Part shown: one piece after another, positions 38,008-48,700 of the stretch
How positions within the stretch are numbered: position 1 is the first letter of the stretch
Layout of the letters: each line of letters begins with the position of its first letter
DNA from: Bifidobacterium sp.
GTDB taxonomy: Bacteria > Actinomycetota > Actinomycetes > Actinomycetales > Bifidobacteriaceae
Assembly: GCF_022640935.1 (NCBI RefSeq)
Contig: NZ_JALCCV010000001.1
Location: 62,001-126,000 of the forward strand
Length of the DNA stretch: 64,000 bases
Reading direction: 5' to 3'
Position numbers and translations under genes: made by a program
The notes under the pieces: generated by a model
Told to the model about the DNA's origin: nothing
The model's input: the letters and a program-made list of their open reading frames with translations, nothing else
The model's database searches: none

Positions 38008-39207
38008 ATGCCTAAAGCACTGCTATTGGAGAATATCCATCCCTTCGCCGCGCAATCGCTGCGCGAGCACGGCTTCCAGGTCGAAACGCTGCCTGGCGCG
38101 TTGGGCGAGGACGAGCTGATCGAGGCGCTTGATGGCGTCGATCTGCTTGGCATCCGATCGAAAACGACCGTCAGCGCCAAAGTCATAGACGCGCGGCCAA
38201 CACTGACCGCGGTCGGCTGCTTCTGCATCGGCACCAATCAAATCGATCTCGCACATGCCGGGTCGCACGGCATCGCCGTGTTCAACGCCCCCTATTCCAA
38301 CACACGCTCGGTCGTCGAATTGGTGGTCTGCGACATCATCTGCCTCATGCGCCGCATTCCCGCGCACACGCATCACATGCGCCACGGGTTGTGGGACAAG
38401 TCGGCCACCGGCTCGCACGAAGTGCGCGGCAAGACCCTAGGCATCGTCGGATACGGCAATATCGGCTCTCAACTGTCCGTCGTGGCCGAGGCCCTGGGCA
38501 TGCATGTAGTCTTCTACGACGTGGAGGAAAAACTCGCCATGGGCAACGCGCAGCGCATGCCCAACCTGCAGTCGCTGCTCGAGATATCCGACGCGGTGAC
38601 CATCCATGTCGACGGGCGCAGGTCCAATACCGGCTTCTTCGGCGAGGACCAGTTTTCGCAGATGAAGCAGGGCGCGATCTTCATTAATATCTCCCGTGGC
38701 TTCGTAGCGGACCTCGGTGCGCTCAAGGAACATTTGGACTCAGGGCATCTTTCCGGCGCCGCCGTCGATGTCTTCCCGGTGGAGCCGAAGAAGAGCGGCG
38801 ATCCCTTCATCACGGCGCTGGCCGATGAAGACAATATGATTCTCACCCCGCATATCGGTGGCTCGACCCTCGAGGCCCAAGAGGCCATCGGTCATTTCGT
38901 CACCCAGCGCCTCTTGGAATATTGGGACCAGGGTTCGACGATGCTTTCGGTCAATTTGCCGCAAATAACGCTGAAATCCTGTGTCTCAGGCGCACGGATC
39001 ACCCACCTGCACGCTAATCTTCCCGGCAAGCTGGCAGACGTCAATCAAGTGCTGCGCAAGGCCGGCATCAATGTCACCGCGCAATCGCTTGGCACCCAAG
39101 ACGAACTGGGTTACGTCGTAACCGACGTGTCGACGCGGCCTGACGCGGCATCGCTTGAGGAGCTGCGCCGGATCACCGGCACGATTCGGATGCGCGTCAT
39201 CGGCTGA
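38008..39207 (+). CDS. serA: D-3-phosphoglycerate dehydrogenase with C-terminal ACT domain
   Basis: 'GKTLGIVGYGNIGSQLSVVAEALGMHVVFYD', 'FINISRGFVADLGAL', 'LTPHIGGSTLEAQEAIG', ACT-like C-terminus. Confidence 0.95.
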   Translation: MPKALLLENIHPFAAQSLREHGFQVETLPGALGEDELIEALDGVDLLGIRSKTTVSAKVIDARPTLTAVGCFCIGTNQIDLAHAGSHGIAVFNAPYSNTRSVVELVVCDIICLMRRIPAHTHHMRHGLWDKSATGSHEVRGKTLGIVGYGNIGSQLSVVAEALGMHVVFYDVEEKLAMGNAQRMPNLQSLLEISDAVTIHVDGRRSNTGFFGEDQFSQMKQGAIFINISRGFVADLGALKEHLDSGHLSGAAVDVFPVEPKKSGDPFITALADEDNMILTPHIGGSTLEAQEAIGHFVTQRLLEYWDQGSTMLSVNLPQITLKSCVSGARITHLHANLPGKLADVNQVLRKAGINVTAQSLGTQDELGYVVTDVSTRPDAASLEELRRITGTIRMRVIG

Positions 39208-39234
39208 CAGCCGGTCGACCGGCTGTCAGCCGAT
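39199..39234. terminator. 36-bp perfect palindrome, putative bidirectional terminator between serA and nrdR
   Basis: ATCGGCTGACAGCCGGTCGACCGGCTGTCAGCCGAT is fully self-complementary and includes both stop codons. Confidence 0.8.
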
Positions 39235-39681
39235 ATGCCTGTCGTGTTTGAGCTCGGCTATGGCGCTTTCAAAGTCGTCGAGGCCTTCAAAATTCTGATA
39301 GACGCTTGCGAATCGCAAGTAGGCCACTTCGTCGAGTTCACGCAGAGGGCCAAGTATCGCCCTGCCGACTTCGTCCGATTTAGTCTGGGCGAGGCCGCGT
39401 GAACGTAAGTCTTCTTCGACTTTCTGCCCCAGCAGCTTGAGGTCGTCTTCCTTGATAGGACGGCCTTGGCAGGCTTTGCGTACGCCTGCTATGACCTTCT
39501 CTCGTTCGAAGGGCTCAACATTGCCCGAACGCTTGAGCACGAGCAGCATCGTGGTCTCCACCGTGGTGAAACGACGCCCGCATTTCGGACATTCGCGCCG
39601 GCGACGAATGGAGTGGCCATCCTCATTGAGACGAGTGTCGACGACCTTAGTGTCGGGATTCTGGCAAAACGGGCAGTGCAT
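39226..39681 (-). CDS. nrdR: Transcriptional repressor NrdR
   Basis: '[42 protein letters not shown]' zinc ribbon plus ATP cone. Confidence 0.97.
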   Translation of the reverse strand: MHCPFCQNPDTKVVDTRLNEDGHSIRRRRECPKCGRRFTTVETTMLLVLKRSGNVEPFEREKVIAGVRKACQGRPIKEDDLKLLGQKVEEDLRSRGLAQTKSDEVGRAILGPLRELDEVAYLRFASVYQNFEGLDDFESAIAELKHDRHIG

Positions 39682-39836
39682 GTCAACAAGAATAGCCGGA
39701 ACTCTGCGATAACGGTCAGCCATCGGGGTTTCTCATGAACTCGCTACAACACGGAGCCGTTCGTTGCGCGATGATTCACCGCGCAACGCTCACCCAATAT
39801 CTTGCGGCGCAATGTTTCGTTTCATCATGCCGCACC

Positions 39837-40226
39837 TCATCGAGCGGGAACGAGCAGGCTCTGACCCGGTTGCAACGCGGAGGAGTCCATGTTATTCAGT
39901 TTCTTGAGCTCCTGCACCGTGTTCGCGACATTGCCGCCTTCAGGAGTGATGTTTCTGGCATAGGACCAGAGCGTGTCACCAGGACGGACCGTATAATTCA
40001 CGACCTCCACCGGGCCAGTAGCAGATTGCGCCTGCTGCGGGGGGGCGAGAATGCCCCAGCCCATCCACACTATCGACAGCGCCATGACAGCTGCGGCTAT
40101 TGTGCGCAGCACATTCGCCTTCGCAGTCGGGCGGATGCCGCTTCCGCTCGCAGCGTTCTTTCGAATACCTTTTCCCCAATCGCCATCGCCGCGTGCCACG
40201 GGGGCATATGCTGTTGCCGTAGTCAT
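39837..40226 (-). CDS. LysM-domain membrane protein (candidate SOS division inhibitor)
   Basis: TM 'RTIAAAVMALSIVWMGWGIL' then LysM 'VNYTVRPGDTLWSYARNITPEGGNVANTVQELKKLNNMDSSALQPGQSLLVP'; divergent from lexA. Confidence 0.85.
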   Translation of the reverse strand: MTTATAYAPVARGDGDWGKGIRKNAASGSGIRPTAKANVLRTIAAAVMALSIVWMGWGILAPPQQAQSATGPVEVVNYTVRPGDTLWSYARNITPEGGNVANTVQELKKLNNMDSSALQPGQSLLVPAR

Positions 40227-40351
40227 AGTTCCCAGTGCTCCTTATCGTCCTTACCATTGCGATCGATCGTTACGACTGTTTCGATTGCCGTATCCTGCCG
40301 CGTATGTTTCATGCCGCTTCATCCCGCCCGACTCCCTGCAGATCTTCGTTT

Positions 40352-40433
40352 CGAACATCTGTTCTATCGAACGTATGTTTGATTCTCGCACAGATGTTCG
40401 ACTCATGCAAGCCGGTTTTCGAACATCTGTTTG
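40352..40433. promoter_or_regulatory. Four LexA (SOS) boxes between the LysM gene and lexA
   Basis: CGAACATCTGTTCT (40352), CGAACGTATGTTTG (40368), CGCACAGATGTTCG (40387), CGAACATCTGTTTG (40420), all matching CGAAC-N4-GTTCG-type SOS boxes. Confidence 0.88.
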
Positions 40434-40490
40434 ATTTCACATGATATCCACGTTATGCTGGGGATATACGACCCGAAAAGGAGCCACTCC

Positions 40491-41243
40491 ATGAGCACGA
40501 TCCCCTTCGATCCCCGGCGCGGACGTCAACGGGCTGCGACCGGCGGCACAATTGAAGAAGGCACCGCTGAGACCGCCGACACCGTTTCTCTGACCGAACG
40601 GCAGCGCAAGGTCCTCGATGCCATACGCTCGCATGTCGCCAGCCGAGGCTTTGCCCCCTCATTCCGCGAGATAGGCGAATCCGCCGGACTGAAAAGCCCT
40701 TCTTCGGTCAAGCATCAACTGCAGGTCCTTGCCGACAAGGGCTTCATCCGCATGAGCGCCAACAAAGGCCGCGCCATAGAGCTGGTAGAGGAGTCGGAGG
40801 ATCTCGGTGCGGCTGCGACGATCCTGCCCTTCACTGGACCCTCCCCACAAGAGCGCGAATCGATTATCGAATCGCGCGACGTGCCGCTGGTCGGGCGCAT
40901 TGCCGCCGGCGCCCCGATCACAGCCGAGCAGCATGTCGACGATGTGATGAGGCTGCCCGAGCGGCTCACCGGCACCGGCACCCTTTTCATGCTGGAAGTT
41001 CATGGCGATTCGATGATCGATGCCGCGATCTGCGATGGCGATTTCGTCGTGGTGCGCGAGCAGCAGTCCGCGGTCAACGGCGATATCGTGGCGGCTTTAC
41101 TCGACGATGAGGCGACCGTGAAAACATACCGCACCGACAATGGGCACCTGTGGCTGATGCCCCATAATCCCGCTTACTCCCCCATCGACGGCACACACGC
41201 CACGATCATGGGCAAGGTGGTCACCGTATTGCGCAAGCTCTGA
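40491..41243 (+). CDS. lexA: LexA repressor
   Basis: 'LTERQRKVLDAIRSHVASRGFAPSFREIGESAGLKSPSSVKHQLQVLADKGFI', cleavage-region 'VGRIAAGAPI', Ser/Lys peptidase motifs 'VHGDSMIDAAICDGD', 'VAALLDDEATVKTY'. Confidence 0.97.
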   Translation: MSTIPFDPRRGRQRAATGGTIEEGTAETADTVSLTERQRKVLDAIRSHVASRGFAPSFREIGESAGLKSPSSVKHQLQVLADKGFIRMSANKGRAIELVEESEDLGAAATILPFTGPSPQERESIIESRDVPLVGRIAAGAPITAEQHVDDVMRLPERLTGTGTLFMLEVHGDSMIDAAICDGDFVVVREQQSAVNGDIVAALLDDEATVKTYRTDNGHLWLMPHNPAYSPIDGTHATIMGKVVTVLRKL

Positions 41244-41334
41244 CAGACCAAGGTTGGGCCGGCGTCGCCCTGGACAGGTCCTGCCTTGACAAGCACGGGC
41301 TCAGGCCATGAAACCCGCCCATACGCCCATGCCT

Positions 41335-42288
41335 TCAGCTATGCAGCTCTTGGGCCGAATCGGAAGAATATCCTTTTGGTTCGAGCTGGAAGGTCGTATG
41401 TGGAACAGACACCTCGAAGTGCTCGCGCAAACAGAGCTGAAGCTGATCAAGTATGACCCCGGCCTGCTCCATCGTCAGACCGCGATCCACCACGACGTGG
41501 GCCATGAGTATCGGCATGCCCGTCGAAACGGTGCTTGCATGCACATCATGCACGGCTACCACGTGCGGCACATGCTCCATATGCTCGCGGACCAGATCGA
41601 GATCCAAGCCCTTCGGAGTCTCCTCGAGCAGCACGGCAACCGCCTTGCGCAGCAGCCCGACAGCGCGCGGAATCATGACGATTGCAATAAAGCCGCCGGC
41701 GACGGCGTCGAAACCGTTCCATCCTGTGCCCATCATGACGATCGCGGAGACGACGACGGCCACTGAGCCCATAGCGTCGTTCATGACTTCGAGGAATGCG
41801 GCGCGCATATTCATATTGTCGTGGGATTGCGCGGACAGAATCGCGATTGATCCGATATTGACAGCAAGTCCCCATATGCCGAAGGCAAGCAGCAGGCCGA
41901 CATCATGCACCTCGTCGTTTACACTGCCGAACAGCCGCATGCCTGATTCCACCAGCGCGTAGAACCCCACTGTTAGCAGGGCGAGAGCCCCTGCGGCAGC
42001 GGTGACCACCTCGAGCCGCGCCCATCCCCACGTCCGCCGATTGCTGGGCCTTCGCCGCATCAGCGCGGCGGTGATCGTGGATGCGGCGAGCACCGCGATG
42101 TCGGTGAGCATATGCCCGGCGTCGACAAGCAGCACGAGCGAACCCGTGATGATGGCACCGGCTACTTCGGCAGCAAACATCGTCCCCGTCAGTGACAATG
42201 TCAGCATCAGCGAGCGCTGATGACTGTGGCTTTGCGCCGCATGGGCCTCAGCAAGGCTGTCGTGCGGCGCCTCAGCGAAATGCGCCAT
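41335..42288 (-). CDS. Cation diffusion facilitator (CDF) metal transporter
   Basis: 'ALVLLVDAGHMLTDIAVL'-type TM2 HxxxD, 'NMRAAFLEVMNDAMGSVAVVVSAI', His-rich N-terminus. Confidence 0.93.
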   Translation of the reverse strand: MAHFAEAPHDSLAEAHAAQSHSHQRSLMLTLSLTGTMFAAEVAGAIITGSLVLLVDAGHMLTDIAVLAASTITAALMRRRPSNRRTWGWARLEVVTAAAGALALLTVGFYALVESGMRLFGSVNDEVHDVGLLLAFGIWGLAVNIGSIAILSAQSHDNMNMRAAFLEVMNDAMGSVAVVVSAIVMMGTGWNGFDAVAGGFIAIVMIPRAVGLLRKAVAVLLEETPKGLDLDLVREHMEHVPHVVAVHDVHASTVSTGMPILMAHVVVDRGLTMEQAGVILDQLQLCLREHFEVSVPHTTFQLEPKGYSSDSAQELHS

Positions 42289-42303
42289 ATGAGTTGCGCA
42301 GGA

Positions 42304-43317
<1,014 letters not shown>

Positions 43318-43440
43318 CTACAACATTTCACTTTATCTGCACTCTATGACGTTTCAGCTCGCCGCGACGGCGGGCGCACGCTACGCGAACGGCAGTTTCA
43401 ATCTGCGAAAAATAAGACGATATCAACGTTTTGACAGGAT

Positions 43441-44940
43441 CTATGCGATGGCGGCGTCAATGATCTTCGAAGCCAGCCGGCTATCGACCCGCGCCACGAT
43501 GCGGACGCCGTCATCTCGGTATTGGCTCTCGTCAAGCCTGCCATATTCCCGGATTCGAGACAGCAGCGAGCCTTGTGCATAGGGCAGCACAGCCTCGACG
43601 CGCACATCGGGCACAGGCAGCAACGATTCGATCTCTTCGCGCAGCGCGGCAATGCCTGCGCCGTTCAATGACGAAACGATATGCGCCTTCGGGTAGAGCG
43701 AGGAAAGGCGCAGACGCGTCGCCTCGTCGATGTGGTCGGACTTGTTGAATACTAGGATGCGCGGGATGTCCTGCGCGCCATCGATGTCGGCCAGCACCTC
43801 GTTCACCGCGTCTATCTGCGCCAGCGGATCGCCGTACGAAGCGTCGACCACATGGACGATGAGATCGGACTGCGCCACCTCTTCCAAGGTCGATTTGAAA
43901 GCCTCGACCAGTTGGGTCGGCAGCCGCCGCACGAAGCCGACCGTGTCGACATAGGCGTACACGCGCCCATCCTTGGACCGAGTGGAACGCACCGCGGTAT
44001 CGAGCGTGGCGAACAGCGCATTTTCCACCAGTTCGCTCGATCCGGTCAGCCGGTTGGTCAGCGAGGATTTGCCGGCATTCGTGTAGCCGACCACGGCGAT
44101 CGTCGGCAATCCATGGCGCTGCCGCGAACCTCGCTTGATCTCGCGCGCCGGAGCCATCCTCACGATCTGACGGCGCAGCCGCGAGATTCTGGTGCGGATC
44201 ACGCGCCGATCCAGCTCGATCTGCGTTTCGCCCGGGCCGCGCGAGCCGATGCCTCCGTCGGCTCCTGCCGCTTGGCCGCCCGCCTGCCGGGACAGGGCAG
44301 CGCCCCAGCCACGAAGCCTGGGCAGCATGTATTGCAGCTGTGCCAGCTCCACCTGCGCCTTGCCTTCGCGACTCGTAGCGTGCTGCGCGAAGATGTCGAG
44401 AATCACAGCCGTCCTGTCGACCACCTTGACCTTGGCGGTATCTTCCAGCGCGCGACGCTGGCTGGGCGCCAGATCATCGTCGACGATGATCGTGTCGGCC
44501 TCGTGCTGCGCCACGATGCCTGCGAGCTCTTTGGCCTTGCCTGAGCCGATGTAGGTCGCCGGATCAGGTTTGAGCCGGTGCTGCAGCATGCCGTCGCACA
44601 CTTCCGCGCCAGCGGTCTTCGCCAACGCGGCGAGCTCTCTGAGCGACTCTTCGGCTTGCGCCTGCGTGCTGGTCGTGCTCGACCAGATGCCGACAAGCAC
44701 GACGCGTTCGAGCCGGACTTTGCGATATTCGACCTCGGTGACGTCTTCGAGTTCGCCCAAGCCGGCCACATGCTTCAACGCATTGTGCGATTCGCGCTCA
44801 GCCCACTCTTCGCCGCCTTGGTCGGCATCTGTAATATCATAGGATTTGTCAAGCAGAACCTCGGAGCGGCCGGCGAGCACGCCGGTGGCCGTTCTCACGT
44901 CGTTGTTGCTGTCGATTTCAGACTGTTGGGTCAATGACAC
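43441..44940 (-). CDS. hflX: GTPase HflX
   Basis: 'RRVIRTRISRLRRQI', 'AVVGYTNAGKSSLTNRLTG', 'YVDTVGFVRRLPTQLVEAFKSTLEEV'. Confidence 0.96.
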   Translation of the reverse strand: MSLTQQSEIDSNNDVRTATGVLAGRSEVLLDKSYDITDADQGGEEWAERESHNALKHVAGLGELEDVTEVEYRKVRLERVVLVGIWSSTTSTQAQAEESLRELAALAKTAGAEVCDGMLQHRLKPDPATYIGSGKAKELAGIVAQHEADTIIVDDDLAPSQRRALEDTAKVKVVDRTAVILDIFAQHATSREGKAQVELAQLQYMLPRLRGWGAALSRQAGGQAAGADGGIGSRGPGETQIELDRRVIRTRISRLRRQIVRMAPAREIKRGSRQRHGLPTIAVVGYTNAGKSSLTNRLTGSSELVENALFATLDTAVRSTRSKDGRVYAYVDTVGFVRRLPTQLVEAFKSTLEEVAQSDLIVHVVDASYGDPLAQIDAVNEVLADIDGAQDIPRILVFNKSDHIDEATRLRLSSLYPKAHIVSSLNGAGIAALREEIESLLPVPDVRVEAVLPYAQGSLLSRIREYGRLDESQYRDDGVRIVARVDSRLASKIIDAAIA

Positions 44941-45045
44941 CTCTCACTTTGGAAGTATGGTCTTCTATTATCATCATTCTGGAAGACAATACTGCGGCAG
45001 ACGGCGCGACTGAGCCGTGGGCGAACCAGGGAGACGAAGGAAGCT

Positions 45046-45723
45046 ATGAGCGTTAAGGACCCGCAGGGCACTGTTTCACTAGGGCAAGGCTCTCAATTCG
45101 TAGGCCTGGAAGCACGTCAGGAACAGTATTTCTCCACATCGCCGAATTCGCCCGACGTCCGGCGCACCATCCGCGTTCAGCTGGCCGGGCGCGAAGTGGC
45201 TGCGGAGGTCTCGCACGGCGTGTTCTCCGGCAATCGACTCGATCTGGGCACCTCCGTGCTGCTGCGCCGCGCGCCCAAGCCGCCCACGCACGGCGACCTG
45301 CTCGATCTGGGCTGCGGCTGGGGGCCGATCGCGCTGACGCTGGGCCTGCTCTCGCCCGCGGCGACGGTCTGGGCCGTGGACGTCAATCGGCGCGCACTGG
45401 AATTGACACGCGACAATGCAGGCAGCCAACAGCTGATCAATATCCATGCCGTTGAACCCGATGAAGTCCCCGACGAAACGCTATTCGACGCGATCTGGTC
45501 CAATCCCCCGATCCGCGTCGGCAAGGAGGCATTGCATGAGCTGCTCATGCGCTGGTTGCCGCGCTTGTCGGGCCACGGCGCCGCTTATTTGGTGGTCCAG
45601 CGCAACCTCGGCGCGGATTCGCTGATTCCTTGGCTCGCCCAAGCGCTGGGCGGAGGATATGCTGTGTCGAAATACGCCAGCGCAAAAGGCTATCGCGTGA
45701 TCGAGGTTGTGCGCCAGGCATGA
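45046..45723 (+). CDS. RsmC-like class I SAM methyltransferase
   Basis: 'LLDLGCGWGPIALTLGLLSPAATVWAVDVNRRALELTRDN', 'DAIWSNPPIRVGKEALHELL'. Confidence 0.88.
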   Translation: MSVKDPQGTVSLGQGSQFVGLEARQEQYFSTSPNSPDVRRTIRVQLAGREVAAEVSHGVFSGNRLDLGTSVLLRRAPKPPTHGDLLDLGCGWGPIALTLGLLSPAATVWAVDVNRRALELTRDNAGSQQLINIHAVEPDEVPDETLFDAIWSNPPIRVGKEALHELLMRWLPRLSGHGAAYLVVQRNLGADSLIPWLAQALGGGYAVSKYASAKGYRVIEVVRQA

Positions 45724-48700
45724 AATACGAGTATCCCCAAGAACTGCCGGTCAGCGCCGCGCACGACGAGATCGCCGCAGCCGTTTCCGCTTCGCAGGTC
45801 GTGATCGTCTCGGGCCAGACCGGGTCGGGCAAGACCACGCAGATCCCGAAGATCCTGCTGGAGATGGGTCGCGGCACGCATGGCCATCAGATCGTGCATA
45901 CGCAGCCGCGCCGCATCGCCGCGCGCACGGTCGCCGAACGCATCGCCTCGGAGATGGAGGTGCGGCTGGGCGACGAAATCGGCTATCAGGTGCGCTTCAC
46001 GGACGCCAGTTCGCCCAAAACCCGGCTGCGCATCGTTACCGACGGCATCCTGCTCGCGCAGATCCAACGCGATCCACGCCTGAGCCAGTACGACACGATC
46101 ATCATCGACGAGGCGCATGAGCGCAGCCTGAACATCGATTTTCTGCTCGGCTATCTGACCTCCCTGCTGCCACAGCGGCGCGATCTGAAACTCGTCATCA
46201 CCTCGGCGACCATTGATTCGGTCAAATTCCAGCATCATTTCGAGCAGGCGTTGCACCGGCCGGTTCCGGTCATCGAAGTGTCGGGACGCACCTACCCTGT
46301 GCAGATCGTCTACGAGCCGTTGGGCTCTGCGCCTGCGCTGATGCGCCACGTCCCCGGATTCGAACATCAAGCCTCCGACGATATGGGCGGTGGCACGTCC
46401 CGTCCAGGACACGCAGCAGACGCGGATATGGCCATGGCAGTGGCCCGGGCCTGCGCCGAGCTGGTCATCCATGCAAGCCATGAGCGCGGGGCGCGTGACA
46501 TCTTGGTCTTTGCCTCGGGCGAACACGATATCCGCGAGTTCGAAACCGCATTGCGCCGTCATTTCGGCCCTCGATCCGATGACATGCGCCGCGGCGACGC
46601 TATCGAGATCATGCCACTATTCGCGCGACTGTCGTCGAAAGAGCAGCATAAGGTTTTCGAACCTCACGCGCACCAGCGCATCGTCATCGCCACGAATGTT
46701 GCCGAAACCTCGCTTACCGTGCCCGGCATCCGCTACGTCGTCGATCCTGGGACCGCCAGGATATCGCGCTATTCCAAATCCGCGAAGGTGCAGCGACTCC
46801 CGATCGAACCGATTTCGCAGGCCAGCGCCGACCAGCGCTCAGGCCGATGCGGGCGCGTGGCCGACGGCATCGCCATCCGTCTGTATGCCAAGGACGACTA
46901 CGAAACCCGGCCTCGCTTCACCGAGCCGGAGATACTGCGCACTTCGCTCGGCGCGGTTGTGCTGCATATGCTCTCGGTCGGCGTGGCGAAAAACGCCGGC
47001 GATGTGACGCATTTCGGCTTCATCGACCCGCCCGACGTCAAGGCGGTGTCCGACGGTTTCACCGAGCTCACCGAGCTCAGGGCCGTCGCCCGCAGGCATG
47101 GCGAGATGACGCTGACGCGCACCGGTCGTCAGCTGGCCCGCATCCCCATCGACATCCGTCTAGGGCGCATGCTCATCGAGGCCGCGCACGCCACCACGCC
47201 GAACACGCTGGCGGCTGTATTGGTCATTGTAGCGTTTCTCAGTCTGCAGGACCCGCGCGAACGCCCCGATGAGGCGCACGAAGAGGCCGACCGGATCCAC
47301 AATCGCTACGCCGACCCATCCAGCGATTTTCTGACCGCCTTGAATCTCTGGGACCGGGTGTTCCAGGCGGACGGCAACCCGAGCAATGGCGCGCTGCGGC
47401 GCCTGTGCAAAACCGAGTACTTGAGCTTCCTGCGGCTTCGGCAGTGGCATGATCTCGTCACGCAGCTGGGCGATATGTGCCATGAACTGAAATTCACGCT
47501 CGGCGAGCCGCAGCCCGCGTCGCGGCCCACGCTGGACATCCGCCAGCTACCGCTCAATCAGCAGGGCGCGCACAGCCTATGCTGCTCATGGGACGCGCAA
47601 GGCATCCACACCGCCATGCTCGCCGGGCTGCTCTCGATGATCGGGATGCAGGTGGTGCGCGAGCCCAAGGCATCGGAATTTACAGGGCTCAAGGGTGCGG
47701 CAAAGGCACGCGCGATGAAACGCGCTGCAAAGCGGTCGCATAACGACTATCAGGGCGCACGAGGCACACGGTTCGCACTCTTTCCCGCCTCCGCCGTCGC
47801 CAAAACAACGCCGCCGTGGGTCATGAGCACCGAGCTGGTTGAGACCTCGCGCCTATGGGCGCGCTATTCCGCCGCCATCGATCCAGCTTGGGCCGAGCCG
47901 CTGGCCGGAAGCCTGACCCGGACCACATATGCGGAGCCGCACTGGTCGGCTTCGCGCGGTGCCGCGGTAGCCAAGGCCAAGATCCTGCTCTACGGGCTGC
48001 CTATTGTGCAGGACCGCACCGTGCAGTGGGGGCGCATCAATCCAGTTGAGGCGCGGGATTTCCTGATCCGCCAAGGCCTGGTCGAGGGCGACATCCAGCA
48101 ACGGTTCTCCTACGACGATTTCGTGACGCACAATCTCGATGTGCTGCACGACGCCGCCGAAGACACCAGCCGCACGCGCCAGGCAGCCGCCAGCGTGAGC
48201 GACGAGGACCTCTACGACTTCTATAGCGCGGTGATCCCCACCGACGTCACCTCGCTTGCCGATCTGGCGAAATGGTGGAGACTCGAGCATGACAGGCATC
48301 CGCAGCTGCTGGACTTCGACCCGGAGGCCGTCGAACGGCTGCAGACCGGCGGCAGCGTGAGTTTGGCCGACTATCCCGACCGTTGGCATGCGCTGGGCAC
48401 GGACGGCACGGCGTTGGACTTGAGGCTGAGCTATGTATACGATCCGCATGACCCGGCCGACGGAGTGAGCATACATGTTCCTATCACCGCATTGTCGCGC
48501 CTGCGCCCCGAGCAGTTCACTTGGAATGTTCCCGGCCTGTTGGACGAGCTGATCGTGGCGATGATCAAATCGCTGCCCAAGGCACTGCGCGTGCAGTTCG
48601 TGCCGGCTCCTGACACGGCGCGGGCGATTCGCGCGTATATCGACGACCATTACCCCGAGCTGCCCGGCTCGGGCGCGGATGGCCAGCCGAATATTCCGCC

